Part shown: positions 55,828 to 64,000 of the stretch, piece by piece | Layout of the letters: each line of letters begins with the position of its first letter | Position numbering within the stretch: position 1 is the stretch's first letter | NCBI RefSeq assembly: GCF_900112705.1 | Contig: NZ_FOMR01000008.1 | Location: 1 to 64,000, forward strand | Length of the DNA: 64,000 nt | Direction of reading: 5' to 3' | DNA from: Lentibacillus persicus | Lineage (GTDB): Bacteria; Bacillota; Bacilli; Bacillales; Amphibacillaceae | Program-made: the position numbers and the translations under genes | The notes under the pieces: generated by a model | What the model saw: only the letters and a program-made list of their open reading frames with translations | What the model was told of the DNA's origin: nothing | Database searches by the model: none

Positions 55828-57114
55828 TTGCAAAAAATTTTAGTTGAAGGCGGGCATGCATTAAAAGGAAAGGTAAGGATTAACGGCGCAAAGAATAGTG
55901 CTGTTGCCTTGCTGCCTGCCGCGCTTTTAGCCGATTCACACGTCATGATTGAGGGGCTCCCCAACATATCAGATGTATACACACTTGGTGATTTATTGGA
56001 GGAAATAGGCGGAAACGTCAGCTGGGACGGGCAGACGGTTCATATCGATCCGGAAAATATGGTGTCGATGCCGCTTCCGAATGGAAAAGTGAAAAAGCTC
56101 AGAGCATCCTATTATTTCATGGGTGCGATGCTTGGTAAGTTCAATCAGGCAGTAATCGGTCTTCCGGGCGGCTGTCATTTGGGGCCGCGCCCGATTGATC
56201 AACATATAAAAGGCTTTGAGGCACTTGGCGCTGAAGTGACCAATGAACAGGGGGCTATCTATATTCGTGCCAACGAGCTTCGCGGGGCGCGAATTTACCT
56301 TGATGTGGTCAGTGTAGGTGCAACCATTAATATCATGCTTGCTGCTGTAAAGGCTAAAGGCAAAACAATTATCGAAAATGCTGCAAAGGAACCTGAGATC
56401 ATTGATGTAGCCACATTACTGACGAACATGGGCGCTAACATCAAGGGTGTCGGCACAGATGTCATCCGGATTGAAGGGGTCCCGGCGCTGCATGGCTGCC
56501 AGCATACGATTATTCCCGATCGAATTGAAGCGGGGACTTATGCAATCGCTGCTGCAGCCCAGGGCAGTGAAGTAATCATTGATAATGTGATTCCGCAGCA
56601 TTTGGAACCGGTGTTGGCCAAATTGGAAGAGATGGGTGTCACCGTTGAACAGAATGATGAACAATTATATATTGCGCCGAAACAGCCGCTCAAAAGTGTC
56701 GATGTTAAAACATTGGTATACCCGGGGTTTCCGACGGATCTGCAGCAGCCTTTTACCTCATTACTGACGAGGGGCGCCGGCACAGGTGTTATAACCGACA
56801 CGATATATGCCGCCCGTTTGAAGCATATCGATGAGTTAAGACGTATGAATGCTCTCATAAAAGTTGAAGGTGGTTCGGTTATTGTGAGCGGGCCCGTCCA
56901 ACTGGAAGGTGCGCGTGTAAAGGCAAGCGATCTGCGCGCCGGTGCAGCGCTCATTATCGCCGGGCTGATGTCAAACGGAATCACCGAAATCACAGGTGTG
57001 GAACATATTGACCGCGGCTATGACAAGATTACCGAAAAGTTGAACAGCCTGGGTGCCAATATATGGCGTGAAGAAATGAATGAACAGGAAATAAAACAAT
57101 TTCAGGACTCCTGA
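55828..57114 (+). CDS. murAB: UDP-N-acetylglucosamine 1-carboxyvinyltransferase (second copy type, MurA2/MurZ)
   Basis: A 428-residue enolpyruvyl transferase for the first step of peptidoglycan synthesis. K22 in GAKNSAVAL and the PEP-binding C116 in [16 protein letters not shown] mark the active site (so it would be fosfomycin sensitive). [20 protein letters not shown] is typical of the MurAB branch. TTG 55828 is chosen after GGGGTG. The housekeeping murAA is not here. Confidence 0.93.
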   Translation: MQKILVEGGHALKGKVRINGAKNSAVALLPAALLADSHVMIEGLPNISDVYTLGDLLEEIGGNVSWDGQTVHIDPENMVSMPLPNGKVKKLRASYYFMGAMLGKFNQAVIGLPGGCHLGPRPIDQHIKGFEALGAEVTNEQGAIYIRANELRGARIYLDVVSVGATINIMLAAVKAKGKTIIENAAKEPEIIDVATLLTNMGANIKGVGTDVIRIEGVPALHGCQHTIIPDRIEAGTYAIAAAAQGSEVIIDNVIPQHLEPVLAKLEEMGVTVEQNDEQLYIAPKQPLKSVDVKTLVYPGFPTDLQQPFTSLLTRGAGTGVITDTIYAARLKHIDELRRMNALIKVEGGSVIVSGPVQLEGARVKASDLRAGAALIIAGLMSNGITEITGVEHIDRGYDKITEKLNSLGANIWREEMNEQEIKQFQDS

Positions 57115-57216
57115 TCGGGATCATTTGTATTGACTAAAACATATAGAGATAACGATAACCCTCCATATGTAAATCCTTTTGGGATGAGGATATTTTTATA
57201 TAAAGGAGAGGGAAAT

Positions 57217-58185
57217 ATGGAAAGAAGTCTATCGATGGAACTTGTCCGTGTTACGGAGGCGGCTGCACAATCTTCTGCACGCTGGATGGGACGCGGGAAA
57301 AAGAATGAAGCGGATGACGCCGCGACGACAGCGATGCGTGACGTTTTTGATACGATTCCGATGCAGGGTACCGTTGTTATCGGTGAAGGGGAAAAGGACG
57401 AAGCACCGATGCTGTATATCGGTGAAAAAGTCGGTACCGGAAACGGCATTGAAGCAGACGTAGCCGTTGATCCTGTTGAAGGGACCAATATCGTGGCACA
57501 GGGCACGTGGAACGCCCTTGCGGTGCTGGCAATTGCCGACCGGGGCAATATGCTCCACGCGCCTGACATGTATATGAAAAAAATTGCCGTTGGAGCTGAA
57601 GCTGTTGGAAAAGTCGATATTAATGCTTCAACGCACGATAATTTAAAAGCGGTTGCCAAAGCAAAAAATAAAGACGTTGAAGACGTAGTGGCGATTGTGC
57701 TGGACCGGCCGCGCCATACCGAGCTTATTGAAGAAATCCGCAGTGCCGGTGCGCGTATTAAACTCATTCCGGATGGCGACGTGGCTGCTGCCATGAATAC
57801 TGCCTTTGAGGATACGGGCGTCGATATTTTAATGGGGATTGGCGGCGCTCCCGAGGGTGTGCTGAGTGCAGCCGCACTTAAGTGCCTTGGCGGCGAAATC
57901 CAGGGCAAATTGCACCCATCCAATGACAGTGAGATTGAGCGATGCCGTAAAATGGGCATCGATGATCTTGAAAAAGTTTACTATATGGACGACTTCTGCG
58001 GTGGAGACGATGCTATTTTCGCAGCCACAGGCATTACAGACGGAGAATTGCTGCAAGGCGTTCAATTCAAAGGTACAAAAGCAACGACCCAATCTGTTGT
58101 CATGCGCGCCAAAAGCGGAACCGTCCGTTTCATTGATGGCGAGCACAGTCTGAAGAAAAAGCCAAACCTGGTTATTCAGCCTTAA
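57217..58185 (+). CDS. glpX: Class II fructose-1,6-bisphosphatase
   Basis: A 322-residue GlpX-type gluconeogenic phosphatase. [21 protein letters not shown] (residues about 53-73), [10 protein letters not shown] near 82 (metal ligands), and [18 protein letters not shown] near 210 are present. ATG 57217 follows AAAGGAGAGG. With murAB it lies between fsa and rho as in B. subtilis. The gap behind holds repeat R4. Confidence 0.94.
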   Translation: MERSLSMELVRVTEAAAQSSARWMGRGKKNEADDAATTAMRDVFDTIPMQGTVVIGEGEKDEAPMLYIGEKVGTGNGIEADVAVDPVEGTNIVAQGTWNALAVLAIADRGNMLHAPDMYMKKIAVGAEAVGKVDINASTHDNLKAVAKAKNKDVEDVVAIVLDRPRHTELIEEIRSAGARIKLIPDGDVAAAMNTAFEDTGVDILMGIGGAPEGVLSAAALKCLGGEIQGKLHPSNDSEIERCRKMGIDDLEKVYYMDDFCGGDDAIFAATGITDGELLQGVQFKGTKATTQSVVMRAKSGTVRFIDGEHSLKKKPNLVIQP

Positions 58186-58602
58186 TAATCGTTAGAGGCT
58201 GGGACAAAACTTATGATTTAATGTAAAAGACGAACAATAAGGAAGGATAGCGGTGCATGTTTCCGGAGCGGTATATCCCGCTTTCTTTCCAATAATCGTT
58301 CGTTTTTTCATTTACTTTGGCTGTTTTTATAAAGATGTGGTTATTTGCCCCTTGCTGGATGTGTGAAAAAATAATCGCCATAGTATTGAATATCATGCCA
58401 GAAAAAGGTATGATGGATATGTTTATAATCCAGGTTACCCGGCAATGATATTTATAATATTATAATAAAGGGAAACTTCCATTCTAGCTCCTTGCAAACT
58501 CTTCCTATCGTTTTAAACTGACCATTCACATAGAAAGAGAATTTCACATATAACATTCTACAGACAAAACTTCAAAAATGAATAGGTGTGGTGATTTATT
58601 TA
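58186..58602. other. 417-bp gap between glpX and rho
   Basis: Contains R4 (58195-58325) and an AT-rich leader of rho with several TATAAT-like stretches near 58450-58470. B. subtilis rho is autoregulated through its leader. No clear fold or terminator is visible here. Confidence 0.6.
58195..58325. repeat. MITE-like palindromic element, copy R4 (internally deleted)
   Basis: About 130 bp: begins GAGGCTGGGACAAAACTT, then AAAGACGAACAATAAGGAAG, then TTTCCGGAGCGGTATATCCC, ATAATCGTTCGTTTTTTCAT. The left end and the right inner block of R2 are retained but the middle is lost, as is the final TGTTCCAGCCTC. Confidence 0.82.
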
Positions 58603-59883
58603 ATGGCAGCGTTAACCATTTCCCACCTGGAGACATTGAACTTAAAGGAAATCTATGCTCTGGCACGGGAATACAAAGTATCTTATTATGCAAAACTGAC
58701 AAAAAAAGAACTTATTTTTTCTATTTTGAAAGCACAAGCTGAAAAAGACGGATTTCTATTTATGGATGGCATATTGGAAATAATTCCCTCAGAAGGGTTT
58801 GGCTTTCTTCGTCCAATCAATTACTCCCCAAGTGCAGAAGATATATATATATCCGCATCCCAAATCCGTCGCTTCGATTTAAGAAATGGCGATAAAGTAT
58901 CCGGCAAAGTACGACCGCCAAAAGAAAACGAGCGCTATTACGGTCTGCTTCATGTAGACGCAGTCAACGGGGAAGATCCGGAAACTTCAAAGGAACGTGT
59001 CCATTTTCCGGCACTGACTGCACTCTATCCGGACAGGCTTATGGGTTTGGAACGTGATACGAAAAATTTATCAACACGGATTATTGATTTGATGACACCG
59101 GTTGGCTTTGGTCAGCGCGGACTGATTGTGGCCCCGCCGAAAGCCGGTAAAACGATGCTTCTAAAAGAGATTGCCAACAGTATATCGGCGAACCACCCGG
59201 AATCCAAGCTGATCATTTTGCTTGTGGACGAGCGTCCTGAGGAAGTGACGGATATCGAACGTTCGGTTCATCAAGATGTCGATGTGGTCAGTTCGACATT
59301 TGATGAAGTCCCGGAAAACCATATTAAAGTATCCGAGCTGGTGCTGGAACGTGCAATGCGCCTTGTCGAGCACAAACGCGATGTCATCGTCCTAATGGAT
59401 AGCATTACGCGGCTTGCCCGTGCCTATAATCTGGTTATTCCGCCGAGCGGCCGTACATTATCCGGCGGGATCGACCCGGCAGCATTCCACCGGCCGAAAC
59501 GTTTCTTTGGTGCCGCCCGGAATATTGAGGAAGGCGGAAGCTTTACGGTGCTGGCCACGGCTTTGGTTGATACAGGTTCCCGAATGGATGATGTCATCTA
59601 TGAAGAGTTTAAAGGGACAGGCAACATGGAACTGCACTTAGACCGCAGTCTGGCCGAACGCCGAATCTTCCCGTCGATCGATATACTGAAATCAGGCACA
59701 CGGAAAGAGGAACTGCTTGTTTCCAAAGATCATCTTGATAAAATTTGGGCGATCCGCAAGACGATGCAGGATTCCCATAACTTCCTTGATCGTTTCCTGA
59801 AACGGCTCAGATCAACGAAAAACAATATGGAGTTTTTCCAGCAGATGGAAGAAGAAATGAAACGCAAAGGAACCAAAACTTAA
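58603..59883 (+). CDS. rho: Transcription termination factor Rho
   Basis: A 426-residue hexameric RNA helicase. N-terminal helical Rho-N (residues 1-45), RNA-binding cold-shock-like domain ([33 protein letters not shown]), Walker A APPKAGKT at about 177-184, [12 protein letters not shown] and the R-loop region [20 protein letters not shown] 58603 is taken because the GGTGATT site sits before it; a GTG at 58588 overlaps that site. Order glpX-rho-rpmE is as in B. subtilis. Confidence 0.94.
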   Translation: MAALTISHLETLNLKEIYALAREYKVSYYAKLTKKELIFSILKAQAEKDGFLFMDGILEIIPSEGFGFLRPINYSPSAEDIYISASQIRRFDLRNGDKVSGKVRPPKENERYYGLLHVDAVNGEDPETSKERVHFPALTALYPDRLMGLERDTKNLSTRIIDLMTPVGFGQRGLIVAPPKAGKTMLLKEIANSISANHPESKLIILLVDERPEEVTDIERSVHQDVDVVSSTFDEVPENHIKVSELVLERAMRLVEHKRDVIVLMDSITRLARAYNLVIPPSGRTLSGGIDPAAFHRPKRFFGAARNIEEGGSFTVLATALVDTGSRMDDVIYEEFKGTGNMELHLDRSLAERRIFPSIDILKSGTRKEELLVSKDHLDKIWAIRKTMQDSHNFLDRFLKRLRSTKNNMEFFQQMEEEMKRKGTKT

Positions 59884-59961
59884 ATGTAATGCCAATGAAT
59901 CACTATTGCAATCATTCCATTACGCTGTTATAATTCTTTAAGTGAGTTAAGATTAGATAAC

Positions 59962-60011
59962 GTCCTGAGCAAAAGCTCTGACAATAACTCTGTTTCCTAA
60001 GGATTCAGGGC
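59962..60011 (+). promoter_or_regulatory. Probable L31 ribosomal-protein leader
   Basis: GTCCTGA (59962-59968) pairs with TCAGGGC (60005-60011), enclosing GAGC-AAAA-GCTC and TCCTAAGGA. The compact fold ends eight bases before the AAGGAGTGG ribosome site. Firmicute L31 leaders are known; whether this matches that motif needs a covariance search. Confidence 0.5.
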
Positions 60012-60029
60012 AAAAAGGAGTGGAAAGTT

Positions 60030-60275
60030 ATGAAAAACGAAATTCATCCGGAATACAGAAAAGTTGTTTTCTTGGACACAAGTTCAGATTATAAATTTCT
60101 GAGCGGGTCAACACAAACTTCTGAAGAAACGATTGAATGGGAAGACGGCAACACGTATCCTTTGATCCGTACTGAAATCAGCTCAGCTTCACACCCATTC
60201 TATACCGGCAAACAGAAAGCCGACAAAGTCGGTGGCCGTGTCGACCGATTCAAGAAAAAATATAATATGAAATAA
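60030..60275 (+). CDS. rpmE2: 50S ribosomal protein L31 type B
   Basis: An 81-residue cysteine-free L31. [40 protein letters not shown] and [20 protein letters not shown] mark the long zinc-independent form. The CxxC zinc ligands of type A are absent. AAGGAGTGG lies upstream. In B. subtilis the gene at this site is the zinc form rpmE, while the type B copy (ytiA) is elsewhere and Zur-controlled. Here no Zur-like box is seen. Confidence 0.95.
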   Translation: MKNEIHPEYRKVVFLDTSSDYKFLSGSTQTSEETIEWEDGNTYPLIRTEISSASHPFYTGKQKADKVGGRVDRFKKKYNMK

Positions 60276-60341
60276 AAAGCTGAGGCGACTGGTCAGAAGC
60301 AGACGCATAAGCTGCGTTAAAATTTCATGGAATCATACAGA

Positions 60342-60376
60342 AAACAGGCAATATGTCTAAATGTTGCCTGTTTTTT
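60342..60376 (+). terminator. Terminator of rpmE2
   Basis: ACAGGCAA and TTGCCTGT arms around TATGTCTAAATG, then TTTTT. Confidence 0.88.
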
Positions 60377-60469
60377 CACTTTTTAAGTGGGAATTTACCA
60401 AAATTTGTTTAAAATCTTTAAATCGTATACATATATAATAAGAATACACCTGGAAGGGAGCCCCCGCCC

Positions 60470-61093
60470 ATGTACGTGATGAAACACAGTGGATGGCTGG
60501 AAGTTATTTGCGGCAGCATGTTTTCCGGAAAGTCAGAAGAGTTGATCAGACGTGTTCGCCGTGCAACATACGCCAATTTATCAGTTCGTGTCTTTAAGCC
60601 GGTGGTTGATGACCGTTACGCCAACGAATCAGTCGTTTCGCATAATGGAACTTCAATTATCGCACGTGCTGTAAAACATTCTGCCGATATTCTGGAATAT
60701 GTTGAAGACAAGCAAATCGATGTTGTGGGAATTGACGAAGCGCAATTTTTTGATAAGAAAGTTGTGCTGGCAGCAAATGAAATGGCGAATAAGGGCATCC
60801 GTGTCATCGCCGCCGGTCTTGATACTGACTTTCGCGGGGAGCCGTTTGGGCCAATGCCGGAATTGATGGCGCAAAGCGAGTCCATTTCTAAGTTAAATGC
60901 GATCTGTCCAATTTGCGGTTCGCCGGCCAGCCGTACACAGCGATTGATTGACGGCAAACCTGCTTCATATGACGACCCGGTCATTATGGTCGGTGCATCT
61001 GAGTCCTATGAACCGAGATGCCGCCATCATCATGATGTCCCGAATAAACCTTGTTTTAAGAATGAACAGGCCATGAGTGACGCATCGGAGTAA
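60470..61093 (+). CDS. tdk: Thymidine kinase
   Basis: A 207-residue type II kinase for thymidine salvage. P-loop GSMFSGKS at residues 15-22, DEAQFFD near 90 (Walker B), [18 protein letters not shown] as lasso loop, zinc ligands in ICPICGS and [15 protein letters not shown] 60470 after AAGGGAG gives the same N-terminus as B. subtilis Tdk. Confidence 0.95.
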   Translation: MYVMKHSGWLEVICGSMFSGKSEELIRRVRRATYANLSVRVFKPVVDDRYANESVVSHNGTSIIARAVKHSADILEYVEDKQIDVVGIDEAQFFDKKVVLAANEMANKGIRVIAAGLDTDFRGEPFGPMPELMAQSESISKLNAICPICGSPASRTQRLIDGKPASYDDPVIMVGASESYEPRCRHHHDVPNKPCFKNEQAMSDASE

Positions 61094-61094
61094 A

Positions 61095-61119
61095 AAGAGT
61101 GCCACGGCGCTCTTTTTTT
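61095..61119 (+). terminator. Terminator of tdk
   Basis: AAGAGTGC and GCGCTCTT arms around CACG, then seven T. Confidence 0.85.
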
Positions 61120-61240
61120 AAAAGGTTGTTTGTTTGCTTCCAGCGCAGGCAATATACGCTGTATAAGGGTTTCCTGCCTTTTTGACCTCCTTCTGTCAGT
61201 GTATTATAATTAGAGTGTTATTCGAAATGAGGTGAACGCC

Positions 61241-62311
61241 GTGTTAGAACGTCTGCAATCATTGGAAGATCGTTATGATAAATTGAACGAATTGCTTAGT
61301 GACCCGGACGTCATAAGCGACACAAATAAACTGCGTGAATATTCGAAAGAGCAGGCCGGGCTTGAAGAAGTTGTGCAAGCCTACCGCACGTATAAAGATG
61401 TTGAACAGCAATTAAACGGTACAAAAGAAATGCTTGAAGATGAATCAGATGATGAAATGCAGGAGATGGCAAAAGCAGAACTCGAGGATCTTTCCGAACA
61501 GAAAGAAGAACTGGAAGAAAGACTGCGCATTCTATTGCTGCCCAAAGATCCCAACGACGACAAAAACGTATTTATGGAAATCCGCGGTGCAGCGGGTGGC
61601 GATGAAGCGGCACTGTTTGCCGGGGACTTATACCGCATGTATTCAAAATACGCAGAGACACATGGCTGGAAAATTGATGTCGTTGAAGCGACGTCAACCG
61701 GTGTCGGCGGCTATAAAGAAATTATCTTTATGGTAAATGGCACTGGGGCGTATTCCAAACTGAAATATGAAAACGGCGCCCACCGCGTGCAGCGTGTACC
61801 GGAAACAGAGTCAGGCGGCCGTATCCACACATCAACAGCAACGGTGGCTGTATTGCCTGAAGCCGAAGATGTGGAAGTGGATATCAATGAAAAGGATATC
61901 CGAGTCGACACCTTTGCTTCAAGCGGTCCGGGCGGTCAAAGCGTTAATACGACCATGTCTGCTGTCAGGCTGACACATGAGCCCACAGGCATTGTGGTTT
62001 CGTGCCAGGATGAAAAATCACAGATTAAGAATAAGGAAAAAGCGATGCGCGTACTCCGTGCCCGTATTTATGACAAATTCCAGCAAGAGGCGCAAGCAGA
62101 AATTGACGAAAACCGAAAATCGGCCGTCGGTACAGGCGACCGCTCCGAACGTATTCGCACGTACAATTTCCCGCAGACACGGGTAACAGATCACCGCATC
62201 GGCCTTACCATTCAAAAGCTCGATCAGGTAATGGAAGGCAAATTGGATGAATTTATCGATGCATTGCTTATGGAAGAGCAGGCACAGAAACTTGAAGAAA
62301 TCGGTGACTAA
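61241..62311 (+). CDS. prfA: Peptide chain release factor 1
   Basis: A 356-residue class I release factor for UAA and UAG. GGQ at 231-233 in [15 protein letters not shown], and the PxT-type recognition loop in the preceding domain ([20 protein letters not shown]). GTG 61241 after GAGGTGAA; the GTG at 61232 overlaps the ribosome site. prmC begins three bases after its stop, so the enzyme that methylates this GGQ is made with it. Confidence 0.96.
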   Translation: MLERLQSLEDRYDKLNELLSDPDVISDTNKLREYSKEQAGLEEVVQAYRTYKDVEQQLNGTKEMLEDESDDEMQEMAKAELEDLSEQKEELEERLRILLLPKDPNDDKNVFMEIRGAAGGDEAALFAGDLYRMYSKYAETHGWKIDVVEATSTGVGGYKEIIFMVNGTGAYSKLKYENGAHRVQRVPETESGGRIHTSTATVAVLPEAEDVEVDINEKDIRVDTFASSGPGGQSVNTTMSAVRLTHEPTGIVVSCQDEKSQIKNKEKAMRVLRARIYDKFQQEAQAEIDENRKSAVGTGDRSERIRTYNFPQTRVTDHRIGLTIQKLDQVMEGKLDEFIDALLMEEQAQKLEEIGD

Positions 62312-62314
62312 ATA

Positions 62315-63202
62315 ATGGATATAAATCGGAAACAGCATGAAGTCCTGAGACGGGCTTCTCTTTTTTTAGAAGAAAATCAGCGCGAGCCAAAAATGGCAGA
62401 ACTGCTCCTCCAGCATTACCTTGGCGTATCACGCGCAAAATTTTTCACGATGATGCGTGAAGACGTGCCGGAGGACGTTTTAAGTGACTTTCAGGATGCC
62501 TTGAGTAAGCACGCGGAAACGGGCGTCCCACTTGAGCATATCACCGGCTTTGCACCATTTTATGGCCGGCATTTCCTCGTGAACGAACATACACTGATCC
62601 CCCGGCCTGAAACCGAAGAACTTATCGAGATGGTTCTGCAATCGCTGCCGGCTGAAATTGAGGCGGAACCGATAACCATCGCTGACATTGGGACCGGCAG
62701 CGGTATTATTGCGATTACGCTCGCGCTCGAGTTGCCGCAAGCGGTTGTTTATGCAACCGATATTTCAGCAAAAGCGCTTAAAGTTGCCGGGAAAAATGCA
62801 GAACGCTTGGGTGCTGATATTACATTTCTTCAAGGCGACTACCTGGAGCCGCTGATCGAGCAGCAAATCAAACCGGATATAGTCATCGCCAATCCGCCTT
62901 ATATTAGCCTGGATGAAAAGACGCTGCTGTCTGATACGGTGAAAAATTTCGATCCTGCGGAAGCGCTCTTTGCCGATGAGAATGGGCTGGGCGCATACAA
63001 GGCAATTAGCAACCGACTTCGTTCGACATTGAACCCGGACGGCGGGAGCGTCTTTTTTGAAATCGGAGACCGGCAGGGAAAGGATGTGCAGCGTCTTTTA
63101 AAATCAGCGCTGCCTGAAATCGACGTATCGGTGATTAGGGATATGAATGGGAAAGAGCGGATTGTCCACGGCACCTATGGCATGCTATCGTCTGACCAAT
63201 AA
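62315..63202 (+). CDS. prmC: Release factor glutamine methyltransferase
   Basis: A 295-residue SAM-dependent enzyme (HemK) that methylates the GGQ glutamine of release factors. IADIGTGSGIIAITLALELP near 126 binds SAM; NPPY at 193-196 is the catalytic motif; IPRPETEELIE near 96 is a family mark. Starts three bases after prfA and is clearly in its operon. Confidence 0.94.
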   Translation: MDINRKQHEVLRRASLFLEENQREPKMAELLLQHYLGVSRAKFFTMMREDVPEDVLSDFQDALSKHAETGVPLEHITGFAPFYGRHFLVNEHTLIPRPETEELIEMVLQSLPAEIEAEPITIADIGTGSGIIAITLALELPQAVVYATDISAKALKVAGKNAERLGADITFLQGDYLEPLIEQQIKPDIVIANPPYISLDEKTLLSDTVKNFDPAEALFADENGLGAYKAISNRLRSTLNPDGGSVFFEIGDRQGKDVQRLLKSALPEIDVSVIRDMNGKERIVHGTYGMLSSDQ

Positions 63203-63220
63203 TTTTTATCGAGAAAACAC

Positions 63221-63256
63221 CCGGGGGACAGCGATCCCGTCCCCGCGTCCCGGAAA
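63221..63256. repeat. Small GC-rich hairpin GGGGGAC/GTCCCC
   Basis: GGGGGACAGCGATCCCGTCC followed by CC gives GGGGAC/GTCCCC arms between prmC and spoIIR. Such GGGAC/GTCCC palindromes are common between genes in Bacillaceae. Without a T-run it is not an intrinsic terminator. Confidence 0.5.
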
Positions 63257-63334
63257 ATTAATAGATTCATAGTATGAAGTGAGGGGCTCCTGTCCATACT
63301 GATTGATAAATCAGGTTGGAGAGGGGTTTTTGTC

Positions 63335-63949
63335 ATGTGGAAGTATGCGGTTGCAGCTATTATTATTATTATTATTTTTGTTTTTGCGATACCGGTTAAA
63401 ACGACCAGCGAAGAAAAAGAATACAATGCCGACTCCGAAATCAAGGTGATACCGGATGAGGCAATTCGCTTGCGTATATTAGCCAACAGTGATGGTGAGG
63501 ACGACCAGGCGTTAAAACGAAAAGTCCGGGATGAGGTGAACGCCGTTATCACGCAATGGGTGGAACAAATGACCGATATTAATGAAGCCCGAAAGTTGAT
63601 CCAAACGCGCATTCCTGAAATCAGAAAAATCGCGCGCGATGTATTGAAAGCAGAAGATAAAGAGCAGGCGCTCAAGGTAGAGTACGGTGAGAATGTTACT
63701 TTTCCGGCAAAGTTATACGGGGCGTATATGTACCCGCCCGGTGAATATGAAGCGGTGCTGATTACGCTCGGTGAAGGGAAAGGTTCTAATTGGTGGTGTG
63801 TCCTGTTCCCGCCGCTCTGTTTTTTGGATTTTTCAAATGGGGCAAGTGTAGCTGAGGCAGAGGCAGAGACAGAAGATGCTGAAGAAGCATCCGATAAAGA
63901 AAACGAAGATCCCGAAGTAAAATTTTTCCTCTTTGAATGGTTCAGTTAA
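63335..63949 (+). CDS. spoIIR: Stage II sporulation protein R
   Basis: A 204-residue secreted signal protein. An N-terminal membrane/signal segment (residues 4-20, AVAAIIIIIIFVFAIPV) is followed by IPDEAIRLRILANSDGEDDQ and KVRDEVN typical of SpoIIR, then SNWWCVLFPPLCFLD, and an acidic linker of about 30 residues before the last FFLFEWF. From the forespore it triggers SpoIIGA to process pro-sigma-E. TTGGAGAGGGG lies upstream. No confident sigma-F promoter could be marked. Confidence 0.93.
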   Translation: MWKYAVAAIIIIIIFVFAIPVKTTSEEKEYNADSEIKVIPDEAIRLRILANSDGEDDQALKRKVRDEVNAVITQWVEQMTDINEARKLIQTRIPEIRKIARDVLKAEDKEQALKVEYGENVTFPAKLYGAYMYPPGEYEAVLITLGEGKGSNWWCVLFPPLCFLDFSNGASVAEAEAETEDAEEASDKENEDPEVKFFLFEWFS

Positions 63950-64000
63950 GTCATAGAGTGGCTCAATTCTGCATAATCTATTGGCAAAGGCTATTTAAAA

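Noticed and set aside
63257-63334. Sigma-F promoter for spoIIR
   Set aside because: I looked for GYWTA and GGNRAHA boxes with correct spacing and found no convincing pair.

Overview
The window is chromosomal DNA from a spore-forming Bacillota of the family Bacillaceae. The right two thirds follow the Bacillus subtilis ywd-ywk gene order almost gene for gene (ywdI, ywdK, gerQ, hemQ, pta, lipL, ywfO, ywgA, ywhD, pbpG, ywiB, argS, fadF, mmg genes, rpoE, pyrG, spo0F, fsa, murA2, glpX, rho, rpmE, tdk, prfA, prmC, spoIIR). Spore genes (gerQ, spo0F, spoIIR, a PbpG-type PBP) and a Ku/LigD pair support this. Moderate GC, acidic proteins and the style of the intergenic repeats suggest a halotolerant relative of Lentibacillus, Virgibacillus or Oceanobacillus. 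The genus is an inference.

Region 1 (1-8.3 kb) is an AT-rich accessory zone. It holds the 3' end of a group II intron, an SDR gene, a RelBE/ParE-like pair, a complete MntA/HepT pair, small membrane proteins, an orphan response regulator, and decayed fragments of a transglutaminase-like protein, a 5'-nucleotidase and a CPBP protease. A 66-bp segment occurs at both ends of the zone.

Region 2 (8.3-22.5 kb) carries housekeeping and stress genes: a TIGR01777 epimerase, an AI-2E family exporter, phosphoglucomutase pgcA, a TerC-family Mn exporter behind a yybP-ykoY riboswitch, DUF488 and OsmC proteins, the cystine transporter tcyP, the divergent ligD/ku NHEJ pair, an acyltransferase and a YjiH protein.

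Region 3 (22.7-39.2 kb) is the conserved ywd-ywi block: coproheme decarboxylase, acetate kinase partner pta, octanoyl transfer, a class A PBP and argS.

Region 4 (39.3-51.4 kb) is an acyl-CoA degradation cluster: fadF, thiolase, 3-hydroxyacyl-CoA dehydrogenase, two acyl-CoA dehydrogenases, MeaB, a TetR regulator and the fused B12-dependent mutase IcmF. Two different palindromic operators precede fadF and the thiolase gene.

Region 5 (51.9-64 kb) is the rpoE-to-spoIIR core. It shows a CTP-sensing pyrG leader, a sigma-H-type spo0F promoter and a cysteine-free L31 gene at the usual rpmE site.

Two unexplained repeat classes run through the window. One is a family of tandem arrays with 20-21 bp units lying just 3' of genes. 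The other is a family of 0.13-0.38 kb MITE-like palindromic elements, with four copies here.
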